Shown here piece after piece: positions 16,907 to 24,830 of a stretch of DNA of 51,344 bases. Position 1 is the stretch's first letter. The number at the start of each line of letters is the position of its first letter. Origin of the DNA: Bacteroidia bacterium (lineage in GTDB: Bacteria; Bacteroidota; Bacteroidia; Bacteroidales; Azobacteroidaceae); NCBI GenBank assembly GCA_026000155.1, contig BNYG01000015.1:1-51344 (forward strand), written 5' to 3'. The notes beneath the pieces were generated by a model that worked only from the letters and a program-made list of their open reading frames with translations, was not told where the DNA came from and searched no databases. A program made the translations under genes and the position numbers.

Positions 16907-19900
16907 ATGCAAAAAGGATTTATAAAATTTCTTGCGATTGCACTTACTTTGATAAGTGTGTTTTACCTGTCATTTACCTTTGTGACAAACAAATACTACA
17001 AACAGGCAAAAGAGTATGCCGGTGGTAGTACGGCTTTAGAGAGTCAATACCTCGATTCTTTGGCAAAAGAAAAAGTGTGGTTGGGATACTCCCTCGAAAA
17101 ATGCCGCGCCATGGAAATCAATTTAGGTCTTGACCTGAAAGGGGGTATGAACGTGATCATGGAAATTAAAGCCGCCGATGTATTAAAAGCGCTTTCCGAT
17201 AATAATCAGGATCCCGTTTTCAATCAGGCGCTTGCCATAGCCACCGAGGGGCAAAATAAAGGTCAAAGCGATTTTATATCCTCTTTTGCAAATGCTTACA
17301 AAGAATTAGACCCGAACGCCAAATTGTCCGTTATCTTCGGTACCTACGAATTACGGGATAAAATTCGTCCGCAAAGTTCAAACAACGAAGTCATCGCCGT
17401 TTTAAGAACCGAATTGAAAAGCGCATTCGACAATTCGTTCCTTGTTCTTCGTAATCGTATCGATAAATTCGGTGTAGTAGCTCCAAATATTCAGAATATG
17501 GCCAAAGAAGGTCAAATTTCTATTGAGCTTCCCGGTATTAAAGAACCGGATCGTGTACGGACTTTGTTGCAAGGAACGGCCAACCTCGAATTTTGGGAAA
17601 CCTTTCAGGAAGCTGAAATCCATCAAACATTGATTGCCGCCAATAATATTATCCGCGATTCCATTCAATATGCTCGCCAACATGCGGGTGCAAGCGTGAT
17701 AGATACTGCGGTGACGGAAGTTCCGGAAGAAGTGGCTCAGGTAGATGCCGTAACCGGCGAATTGGTGGACGGAAAGCCGGTGGTGCAAGGCGAAGAAGTG
17801 AATGTGATCAACGAAACAGCGATCGAAAATTCGCAATGGCCTCTGTTTGCCTTAATGGGGATAAATCCTGCCCAACCGTCTCAGTATTGCATAGTGGCGC
17901 AAGCCCGTAAAAGTGAAATGCCCAAAATTAATGCTTACCTCAATAATACAAAGGTAAAAGCGTTATTGGACGCCAACCGTATCAGTCTGAAATGGAGTGT
18001 AAAACCCCAATCGGAAATCAGTGATGTATATGAACTGTATGCATTGAAAGTCAACTATATCGACGGCAAACCCAAACCCGTATTAAGCGGAGATGTTATT
18101 CAGGACGCCAGCGACCGTTTCAGTCAATACGGCTCGTATGCAGAAGTAGAAATGACGATGAAAAGCGAAGCTGCCAAAGTATGGGCGCGCTTGACAAAAG
18201 ATAATATCGGCAAATCCGTAGCTATCGTTTTGGATGATGTAGTTTATTCTGCTCCTACGGTACAAACTGAAATTTCCGGCGGAGTATCGCAAATTACCGG
18301 ACGTTTCACTACGGAAGATGCAAAAGACTTGGCAAACGTACTGAAATCAGGTCGTATGTCAGCTCGGGCACAGATAGTTCAAGAAGACATCGTTGGACCT
18401 TCCTTAGGACAACAATCTATTAATCAGGGATTTATATCATTTATTATCGCATTAATCGTCCTGTTGCTTTATCTGACCGCCATGTATGGTTGGAAACCGG
18501 GGCTGATTGCCGATGGAGCCTTGTTGCTTAACTTGTTTTTCCTGTTGGGAGCAATGGCCTCGTTCCATGTCGTTTTGACCTTATCCGGTATCGCGGGTAT
18601 AGTATTGTCATTGGCTTTGGCTGTGGATGCGAACGTGTTGGTTTACGAACGTATCAAAGAGGAAATGGCCGGAGGAAAAGCCTTGAAAAAAGCGGTGGAA
18701 GAAGGATATGACAAAGCATTTTCCGCCATCTTCGACTCTAACCTGACCTCTCTTATTACCGGGATTATCTTGTTGGTATTTGGAACCGGTCCTATTCGCG
18801 GTTTTGCATTTACCTTTATTATCGGTATCGTAGTGTCGTTTTTTACTGCACTTTACCTGACCCACTTGACATACAATATTTTATTGGAAAAGGGCAAATT
18901 GAACAACTTGACATTTACTACTGCCATTTCCAAAAATTTATTGCTCAATCCGAACTTTAATTTCTTGAAAAACATCAAAACATTTTACATTGCAGCTGCT
19001 GCCATAGCGATTATTTGTTTGATCTCTTTCTTCCCGCAATTGGGAGGTAGAGGATTGAATCAAGGGATTGACTATACCGGTGGTCGAAACTATGTGATTA
19101 AATTTCAACAAGAAATAAATACGGTGGAAGCACAGGAATTGTTAGCTATGCAATTTGAAGATCACACGCCGAGTGTAATCACAATCGGCAAAGCAAATCA
19201 AGTACGTGTTTCGACCAATTATCTGATTGATTCCGATGACCAGTCGGTGGATAGTCTTATTCAAATTAAATTATACAATGGGTTTAAAACCTTGTTGCCG
19301 GAAGATACTACTTACGATCAATTTATAAATGGCGATTATATTCAATCTCAATCGAAAGTAGGACCGAGTATCGCCGATGATTTGAAACAAAAAGCAGCTT
19401 GGGCTGTTTTCTTATCGGTGGTGGGTATCGGATTATATATCTTATTCCGGTTCCGGGATATTTCGTATTCGATTGGTACGATTGCCGCTTTGGTGTTTGA
19501 CACCTTGTTTGTAATTGGCGCTTATTGCCTCTTGTGGGGAATTGTTCCTTTCTCCCTGGAGGTAGATCAGACGTTTATCGGGGCTGTGCTGACGGTAATC
19601 GGATACTCGGTAAATGACAAGGTGGTTATCTTCGACCGTGTGCGTGAATATACCCAGTTATATCCGAAGTCATCCAAATGGGATATTTTCAACGGATCCC
19701 TCAATTCTACATTGGGTCGAACGTTTAATACCGGTATGGCTTCTTTATTAGTGTTGTTTATCATTTTCTTCTTAGGTGGCGAATCGTCTATCCGCAGTTT
19801 TTCTTTCGCCATGATATTAGGAATTGTGATCGGTACGCTCTCGTCTCTGTTTATTGCCGCTCCGATTGCATACAATCTCCAAGAAAACAAAATACAAAAA

Positions 19901-19924
19901 GCATTGAAAAAAACAAAGAAATAA
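16907..19924 (+). CDS. secDF: fused protein translocase subunit SecDF
   Basis: A 1005-residue fusion of SecD and SecF, the proton-driven accessory of the Sec translocon that helps pull exported proteins across the inner membrane. The N-terminal TM segment (about 5-27) is followed by the SecD motif LGLDLKGGMNVIME near residue 75, a large periplasmic domain, and a six-TM block (about 505-670) including DANVLVYERIKEE. The SecF half starts near 690 with its own TM, then NQGIDYTGGRNYVIKF, and a second TM block with YSVNDKVVIFDRVRE. The fused arrangement is the usual one in Bacteroidetes. DUF362 follows 13 bases later. Call secure. Confidence 0.97.
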   Translation: MQKGFIKFLAIALTLISVFYLSFTFVTNKYYKQAKEYAGGSTALESQYLDSLAKEKVWLGYSLEKCRAMEINLGLDLKGGMNVIMEIKAADVLKALSDNNQDPVFNQALAIATEGQNKGQSDFISSFANAYKELDPNAKLSVIFGTYELRDKIRPQSSNNEVIAVLRTELKSAFDNSFLVLRNRIDKFGVVAPNIQNMAKEGQISIELPGIKEPDRVRTLLQGTANLEFWETFQEAEIHQTLIAANNIIRDSIQYARQHAGASVIDTAVTEVPEEVAQVDAVTGELVDGKPVVQGEEVNVINETAIENSQWPLFALMGINPAQPSQYCIVAQARKSEMPKINAYLNNTKVKALLDANRISLKWSVKPQSEISDVYELYALKVNYIDGKPKPVLSGDVIQDASDRFSQYGSYAEVEMTMKSEAAKVWARLTKDNIGKSVAIVLDDVVYSAPTVQTEISGGVSQITGRFTTEDAKDLANVLKSGRMSARAQIVQEDIVGPSLGQQSINQGFISFIIALIVLLLYLTAMYGWKPGLIADGALLLNLFFLLGAMASFHVVLTLSGIAGIVLSLALAVDANVLVYERIKEEMAGGKALKKAVEEGYDKAFSAIFDSNLTSLITGIILLVFGTGPIRGFAFTFIIGIVVSFFTALYLTHLTYNILLEKGKLNNLTFTTAISKNLLLNPNFNFLKNIKTFYIAAAAIAIICLISFFPQLGGRGLNQGIDYTGGRNYVIKFQQEINTVEAQELLAMQFEDHTPSVITIGKANQVRVSTNYLIDSDDQSVDSLIQIKLYNGFKTLLPEDTTYDQFINGDYIQSQSKVGPSIADDLKQKAAWAVFLSVVGIGLYILFRFRDISYSIGTIAALVFDTLFVIGAYCLLWGIVPFSLEVDQTFIGAVLTVIGYSVNDKVVIFDRVREYTQLYPKSSKWDIFNGSLNSTLGRTFNTGMASLLVLFIIFFLGGESSIRSFSFAMILGIVIGTLSSLFIAAPIAYNLQENKIQKALKKTKK

Positions 19925-19937
19925 AAGAATAAAAAAT

Positions 19938-20867
19938 ATGAAACGTCGTGATTTTTTAAAAACAAGTGCTGCTGTAGGCGTAGCTGCTTTAACTTTCGAT
20001 AAATTATCGGCAGCTATCAACAGCAATGAAGTAATGGTAGAATCCGTTCCCGATATGGTAGCCGTGATGGGTGGAGAACCGGTTCCGATGTTGCAACGCG
20101 CATTGAAAGAAATGGGCGGTATCGGAAAGTATGTAAAAAAAGGACAGAATGTGGTTATCAAACCCAATATCGGTTGGGATAAAAAACCGGATTTTGCAGC
20201 CAATACCAATCCCGAATTAATCGGCGAATTAGTAAAGCAATGTTTTGAGGCGGGAGCTAAAAAAGTAACCGTTTTTGACCACACTTGCGACAATTGGCAA
20301 AGATGCTACACCAATTCGGGCATTGAAAAAGCGGCAAAAGAAGCCGGTGCAACCGTCATGCCGGGAAATGATGAAAGTTATTACAAGGAAATAAAAATTC
20401 CGGGTGGAGTCAAACTCAAATCGGCTAAAATTCATCAAGCGATGTTGGAAGCCGATGTTTGGTTCAATGTTCCCGTACTGAAAAATCATGACGGGGCAAA
20501 AATGTCCATCGCCATGAAAAATTACATGGGAATTGTCTGGGACAGACCGTATTTCCACTCCAACGATTTGCAGCAATGTATTGCCGATGCCTGTACCTGG
20601 AGCAAAAAACCGGCTCTGAATATCATTGATGCCTACCGTTGTATGCGTAAAAACGGACCTCAAGGACGTTCGGTTTCCGATACATCCCTGTTGAAAGCGC
20701 TGATTGTTTCTCCCAATATCGTTGCCGCAGATACCGCTGCCATTGGTCTTTTCAACCAGGTTGAAAAAATGAATATCAATGAAGTCGGTCATATCGCTAA
20801 CGGCGAAACATTGAAGTTGGGAACTCAAAAACTCGACAAGCTGAATGTAAAACGCATCAAATTATAA
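19938..20867 (+). CDS. DUF362-family protein with twin-arginine signal
   Basis: A 309-residue exported protein. The N-terminus KRRDFLKTSAAVGVAALTF is a twin-arginine signal, so it is probably folded with its cofactor before export. The body matches DUF362, which is found with or near iron-sulfur proteins; motifs include VVIKPNIGWDK, VFDHTCDNW and VPVLKNHDGAKMSIAMKNYMG. The biochemical role of the family is not established. It is followed by a membrane polyferredoxin gene, a pairing that suggests a shared electron-transfer task, although a long hairpin lies between them. Confidence 0.88.
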   Translation: MKRRDFLKTSAAVGVAALTFDKLSAAINSNEVMVESVPDMVAVMGGEPVPMLQRALKEMGGIGKYVKKGQNVVIKPNIGWDKKPDFAANTNPELIGELVKQCFEAGAKKVTVFDHTCDNWQRCYTNSGIEKAAKEAGATVMPGNDESYYKEIKIPGGVKLKSAKIHQAMLEADVWFNVPVLKNHDGAKMSIAMKNYMGIVWDRPYFHSNDLQQCIADACTWSKKPALNIIDAYRCMRKNGPQGRSVSDTSLLKALIVSPNIVAADTAAIGLFNQVEKMNINEVGHIANGETLKLGTQKLDKLNVKRIKL

Positions 20868-20873
20868 ATTTTC

Positions 20874-20932
20874 AGGTAAAAGGCAAAGGGCAAAAGGCGA
20901 AAATTTTGCCTTTTGCCCTTTGCCTTTTACCT
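20874..20932. repeat. long perfect hairpin between DUF362 and polyferredoxin genes
   Basis: Two perfectly complementary 25-base arms (5' arm starting AGGTAAAAGGCAAAGGGCAA) enclose a 9-base AT loop. Lacking a following T-run, it resembles a dispersed palindromic repeat more than a classic terminator, though it could attenuate readthrough into the ferredoxin gene. Confidence 0.8.
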
Positions 20933-20951
20933 CCACACGCAACACACAATC

Positions 20952-22514
20952 ATGAAAACCAATCTTTTGAAAGTAGTCCGGATTACGCTGGCATTGTTTA
21001 TTTTCACCGTGCTAACGTGGGCGTTTGTGGATTTTGCAAATAAAGCGCCCGATTGGGTACAAGGCTTTCCACATGCACAATTTATTCCTGCTGCTTTGGC
21101 TGGAACAATAGGGATCGTTATCATTTTTGTTTTGCTGACACTTCTATTCGGACGAATCTATTGTTCGGTCATTTGCCCGATGGGAATTTTGCAGGATATT
21201 ATTTCATGGTTTACCCGGAGAGGAAAAAAGAAAAACAAGAAAAAACGCTGGTATCACTACAGTAAACCCTACAACATCGTTCGTTACTCTTTATTGGCTA
21301 TCTGTGTGGTTTTCCTGATTTTCGGCATCAGCACTCCCCTGCTCTTGTTAGATCCTTACAGCAATTTCGGACGTATAGCCGTAAACATTTTCCGTCCGAT
21401 TGTAGTAGAAGGAAATAACTTATTGAATTGGGTGGCCTTGCAACTCAATAATTACAGTTTTTATCAGGTCACTATTCATACCATAACAACCGCTTCTTTC
21501 GTGATTGCGCTCATAGCCTTATTAATTGCCGGCATTCTGTCACTTTTGCGCGGAAGATTATTTTGCAACACGATTTGCCCGGTAGGATCTTTGTTGGGAT
21601 TAATCTCCAAATTTTCCCTGTTCCGTATCACGATCGATGAATCCAAGTGTACGAAATGCGGATTATGCGAAAAAGCCTGTAAATCGGAATGTATCAACAG
21701 CAAAGAAAGCACAGTAGATCTCTCCCGTTGCGTAACTTGTTTCAATTGTTTGGACAGATGCAACAAACAGAAAGCGATTAATTATAGACTTGTCAGTTAT
21801 AAACCTGTCATTGCGGGCTTGACCCGCAACCCCAAGACAACCGTTAATCACTCCCGCCGTTCATTCATCGCCACTTCCACAGCCATAGCAGCCACGGCTC
21901 CTTTGATTCCGGCCTGGGCACAAGGAAATGAAAACATCGACGTCACTAAATTAACGCCAATCACACCTCCGGGATCCAAGAGTTTGAAACACTTTAAGGA
22001 AAAATGCACCGCCTGCCATTTGTGCATTACCCATTGTCCGATGCAAGTGCTTAAACCGGCAGGATTTACTTTCGGATTGGAATATGCTTTCAAACCGCAT
22101 TTAGACTATACGGTAGAACATTATTGCAATTACGAATGTGTAATCTGTTCGCAAATCTGTCCGAACCACGCCATAGAACCCTTGGACAAGGATACGAAAA
22201 AAGTGACACAGATAGGTATTGCCCAATTCGAACGCGATCGTTGTGTGGTCTATACCGACCATACTTCGTGCGGCGCCTGTTCGGAACACTGTCCCTCGAA
22301 AGCCATCCAAATGGACGATTTTGGAGACGGTTTGACAATACCCAATGTTCATGCCGAATTGTGTATCGGTTGTGGTGGATGCGAATCCATTTGCCCGGTA
22401 AGACCGGTAAAGGCCATCAATATCCTGGCCAATGCTGTGCATAAAACCGCTGAACGGCCGCCGGAAGAAGAAATACAAGAGGTGGACAGGGAAGAATTAG
22501 AGTTTGGGTTCTAA
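20952..22514 (+). CDS. membrane polyferredoxin (NapH/CcoG-like 4Fe-4S protein) with in-frame repeat insertion
   Basis: About 520 residues. The start ATG 20952 (MKTNLLKVVRI) is chosen because the longer frame runs through the upstream hairpin. N-terminal TM segments alternate with the CxxxCPxG motifs (YCSVICPMGILQ and FCNTICPVGSLLG) typical of NapH-like proteins. Next are 4Fe-4S motifs CTKCGLCEKAC and CVTCFNCLDRC, then an internal twin-arginine-like stretch SRRSFIATSTAIAATAP. The C-terminus has at least four further cysteine clusters (CTACHLCITHCP, CVICSQICP, CGACSEHCP, CIGCGGCESICP). It probably relays electrons across or at the membrane with DUF362. Residues about 286-294 (VIAGLTRNP) come from a family-A palindromic repeat at 21807-21833, between the two halves. 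Confidence 0.9.
   Translation: MKTNLLKVVRITLALFIFTVLTWAFVDFANKAPDWVQGFPHAQFIPAALAGTIGIVIIFVLLTLLFGRIYCSVICPMGILQDIISWFTRRGKKKNKKKRWYHYSKPYNIVRYSLLAICVVFLIFGISTPLLLLDPYSNFGRIAVNIFRPIVVEGNNLLNWVALQLNNYSFYQVTIHTITTASFVIALIALLIAGILSLLRGRLFCNTICPVGSLLGLISKFSLFRITIDESKCTKCGLCEKACKSECINSKESTVDLSRCVTCFNCLDRCNKQKAINYRLVSYKPVIAGLTRNPKTTVNHSRRSFIATSTAIAATAPLIPAWAQGNENIDVTKLTPITPPGSKSLKHFKEKCTACHLCITHCPMQVLKPAGFTFGLEYAFKPHLDYTVEHYCNYECVICSQICPNHAIEPLDKDTKKVTQIGIAQFERDRCVVYTDHTSCGACSEHCPSKAIQMDDFGDGLTIPNVHAELCIGCGGCESICPVRPVKAINILANAVHKTAERPPEEEIQEVDREELEFGF
21807..21833. repeat. single arm of family-A element inside the polyferredoxin gene
   Basis: This 27-base match to the arm at 4878-4904 differs at one base. 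The flank (CCGTTAATCAC) also resembles the inner part of that element. It is read in frame as VIAGLTRNP, the opposite orientation to the mutA copy. Confidence 0.85.
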
Positions 22515-23669
22515 AAAGGAATCCAGCAATCGGCTCCATTTCTTTTTGATCACTTCCGAACTATAGTTATTTTTTAATTTTTGATAAGCATTCTTCCCCA
22601 TTTCGAGACATAGATCCGGGTTGTTCCAAAGAAAAGTAATTTTTTGCATCAAATCATCTTTGTCGTTTGGCGTGAAAAGCAAACCGGTTTTATCATTATC
22701 AATAATTTCCGGAAATCCCGCATGAGCCGGTCCGATAGCCGGTTTCCCGTAGGAAGCTGCTTCCAAAATAGTCATCGGAAATCCTTCGTAGCAGCGGCTG
22801 GTATTCAATAAAAAGCGGGAATTTTTGTAAAAATCATTCAGTTTATCTATGGAAATATGTCCCAAGAGAATGCAATTATCCGGAACAGGAGTCGTAATGG
22901 GTTCTTCCGCTCGCGGAGAACCGGCAAAAACATACTTGATAGAAGGAGTTTTAGCTGCCGTTTCCAAAGCCAAATCAATGCCTTTTTCCCGGCTTAACCG
23001 GCCGGATATCGCCACATAATCGCCCAAATGTAAGGGCGTATGATGATACGCCCCTACATTTTCTATAAAATTGGGCATATAGATCATCTTCTCCGCATCG
23101 AATCCGGCTTGAATCAATTTCTGAATTTGAAATTGGGTAATACAAGCATAAAAATCCACATTCTTTTTGTAGGCTTTTGTGATGCGAGCATACCAATTTC
23201 GTCCGGCATAACCGATACTTCTTGGCAATGAATGTTCGCAATTATATTTTATACATGACCATTCATTCCCATTTTCCAAACAAAGTTCACAAGGCCGGGA
23301 ATTTCGCATAAATAAGCCGGTAGGACACATTAAACGGAAATTATGGACAGTCATGATAACCGGCACTCCGGCTTGATGTATGGGCTTCAAAATCGCCGGG
23401 GAAATATACGGATACAAATTATGGACGATCACTACATCCGGCCGATTGGTTTTCAATATTTGTTTGATGTCGCGTACCGAACCCGGAGAATAAAAAGCGG
23501 TGAAAAAACCTTTCATATCTCCCCAAAATGTTCCGCGCAAGCCTTCGGTTGTTTTCCGGTACACTTCTACTATATGCCCCATTTCCTTGAAAAGGGCGAT
23601 TTGCCGATCGACGACGGCTTCTTCGCCGGTATGGATGCCGTAGTTGTTATGTATGAGGAGGATTTTCAT
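22497..23669 (-). CDS. glycosyltransferase family 4, with in-frame palindrome
   Basis: A 390-residue GT-B glycosyltransferase (GT4). The N-terminal domain begins MKILLIHNNYGIHTGEEAVV. A cysteine-rich insert MCPTGLFM...CELC...CIKYNC sits at about 120-150. The C-terminal domain has ISGRLSREKGIDLAL and the nucleotide-sugar motif EGFPMTILEAASYGKPAIG. Residues 204-215 (VGAYHHTPLHLG) are encoded by a 34-bp imperfect palindrome at 23027-23060. The 3' end overlaps the convergent polyferredoxin gene by 18 bases, and the ATG directly abuts the TAG of the module gene upstream. It is the last gene of the polysaccharide locus. The sugar is unknown. Confidence 0.9.
   Translation of the reverse strand: MKILLIHNNYGIHTGEEAVVDRQIALFKEMGHIVEVYRKTTEGLRGTFWGDMKGFFTAFYSPGSVRDIKQILKTNRPDVVIVHNLYPYISPAILKPIHQAGVPVIMTVHNFRLMCPTGLFMRNSRPCELCLENGNEWSCIKYNCEHSLPRSIGYAGRNWYARITKAYKKNVDFYACITQFQIQKLIQAGFDAEKMIYMPNFIENVGAYHHTPLHLGDYVAISGRLSREKGIDLALETAAKTPSIKYVFAGSPRAEEPITTPVPDNCILLGHISIDKLNDFYKNSRFLLNTSRCYEGFPMTILEAASYGKPAIGPAHAGFPEIIDNDKTGLLFTPNDKDDLMQKITFLWNNPDLCLEMGKNAYQKLKNNYSSEVIKKKWSRLLDSFLEPKL
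23027..23060. repeat. 34-bp imperfect palindrome inside the GT4 gene (family B)
   Basis: The arms AATGTAAGGGCGTAT and ATACGCCCCTACATT are complementary apart from one G/A position and surround a 4-base centre. The core GGGCGTAT/ATACGCCC recurs at 46599-46617 in the oxidoreductase gene. Confidence 0.75.
23602..23668. repeat. direct repeat, copy A (5' end of the GT4 gene)
   Basis: These 67 bases match 24767-24830 except for a 3-base gap. They are the first 22 codons of the intact GT4 gene. The two copies flank the two-gene module 23670-24586. Confidence 0.9.
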
Positions 23670-24323
23670 CTACCGTTCAAAAGTATTCGTAAAAAACGCA
23701 ACGATTTCATCACATCCGATTGATATTGTAACAATAGAAGAAATGACTACTGATGCTATCCAAACCAAAACAGTGACTGTCCATTTGACCTTTTTTCTAT
23801 ACTTCGCCCAATTCAATTTGGACATATTGGAATCTATTAATTCTTCTAAATCAGAATAATTATTATATGCTGCTTGATACAAATCAAAACTTTTTTGTTT
23901 ATCCTTGCTTTCTAATTTTTTTGCTTCTCTAATCATTTTAATGGCATCAACTTCCAATTTACGAAATTTGGGAGCAAATTCTCCATTATCAATCAATGTA
24001 ATATCTATTTTATCGGTATAATCTTTATCAAATTTCTTAATATAGTCATAGAACCATACATCAAGATATTTATAACAATCAAATGTTATACGTAAAACAT
24101 GACTTTCTGCTTTTTTGAGTTCTTCTGCAATCTGCGAATCAATCATATTGGATGTAAAACACCTGGCTATATGATCATTCAACGCTCTAATCTCGTTAAA
24201 CAAAGAATCAGGAAACTGTTGACAGTGAGCTTCAATATCAGCAATTAAAGGCTTAATAGTTTCATTATATTGGGTATAGATGGTCGATAGTTCTGATTGA
24301 AATTTTTCTACATTCATATTCAA
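23670..24323 (-). CDS. unknown protein with C-terminal membrane anchor (accessory module)
   Basis: A 217-residue protein that I do not recognise. It is helical and charged through residue about 175, including IREAKKLESKDKQKSFDLYQ. One membrane segment follows near the C-terminus (WTVTVLVWIASVVISSIVTI), then a short tail. The expected topology is a cytoplasmic domain tethered to the inner membrane. The start overlaps the stop of the upstream small gene in ATGA, so the two are translated together. The stop directly abuts the downstream GT4 ATG. Flanking direct repeats show that the pair is inserted in the polysaccharide operon. A toxin or defence role is possible but there is no direct evidence. 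Confidence 0.72.
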   Translation of the reverse strand: MNMNVEKFQSELSTIYTQYNETIKPLIADIEAHCQQFPDSLFNEIRALNDHIARCFTSNMIDSQIAEELKKAESHVLRITFDCYKYLDVWFYDYIKKFDKDYTDKIDITLIDNGEFAPKFRKLEVDAIKMIREAKKLESKDKQKSFDLYQAAYNNYSDLEELIDSNMSKLNWAKYRKKVKWTVTVLVWIASVVISSIVTISIGCDEIVAFFTNTFER

Positions 24324-24586
24324 ATTTTACTTAGTTTTCGGTCAATATCCGTTAATTTGAGATACCTTCTCAAAGCAAGAAAGACACCTCCTCTTGCAGG
24401 AAGTCTTCTATCTCTCACTCCATATTCCATCTGTATTGTTTTGTTTATTTTTTTTTCAATCAATTTGTCAATGCTTTCTGCATCCAATTTTTCAATTTCC
24501 GAATAGGGAATACCCGTTGATCGTTCAATCGAACGTTTTGTTTTAGGATTTAGTGAAATATCTATCATATTATATAAATTATTCAT
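24320..24586 (-). CDS. small basic protein of unknown function (accessory module)
   Basis: About 88 residues from ATG 24584-24586 (MNNLYNMID); a GTG at 24628 would give 102. I do not recognise the family. It is rich in Lys and Arg, with IERSTGIPYSEIEKLDAES resembling a short helix-turn-helix-like segment, and ends with a basic helix (RRYLKLTDIDRKLSKI). Being first in the pair and downstream of an inverted-repeat promoter, it could be an autoregulatory DNA-binding partner of the membrane-anchored protein. That is inference from arrangement only. It overlaps the next gene by four bases. Confidence 0.62.
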   Translation of the reverse strand: MNNLYNMIDISLNPKTKRSIERSTGIPYSEIEKLDAESIDKLIEKKINKTIQMEYGVRDRRLPARGGVFLALRRYLKLTDIDRKLSKI

Positions 24587-24701
24587 CGAATTATTATTTA
24601 TTAAGCGAAATACACTTTTGATAATCACGTTTCAAAAGCATACCGCATTCTTCCTTCTGTTGTAATATAATCGTTTTGAGCATAATTGCATCTTTACTGC
24701 A

Positions 24702-24709
24702 CAAAGATA
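24702..24709 (-). promoter_or_regulatory. candidate -7 element of the two-gene module
   Basis: The minus strand reads TATCTTTG, a full match to TAnnTTTG, about 116 bases upstream of ATG 24586. The expected -33 region falls in the spacer of the inverted repeat 24716-24746. Confidence 0.45.
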
Positions 24710-24715
24710 CTGTTT

Positions 24716-24746
24716 TTTATGCAATACGGTATATTTTTTGCATAAA
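24716..24746. promoter_or_regulatory. inverted-repeat candidate operator
   Basis: TTTATGCAA (24716-24724) and TTGCATAAA (24738-24746) are perfect 9-base inverted arms with a 13-base spacer. They straddle the position expected for the -33 element of the module promoter, as expected for a repressor site. Confidence 0.5.
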
Positions 24747-24766
24747 AATTATAAAAAAGAACCATC

Positions 24767-24830
24767 TGCCGATCGACGACTTCTTCGCCGGTATGGATGC
24801 CGTAGTTGTTATGTATGAGGAGGATTTTCA
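24767..24830. repeat. direct repeat, copy B
   Basis: Matches copy A (23602-23668) at all aligned bases apart from a 3-base deletion. It contains the first 21 codons of the GT4 remnant. Confidence 0.9.

Noticed and set aside
20913..20951. Extended N-terminus of the polyferredoxin
   Set aside because: The extension is encoded partly by the long hairpin and adds no recognisable signal.
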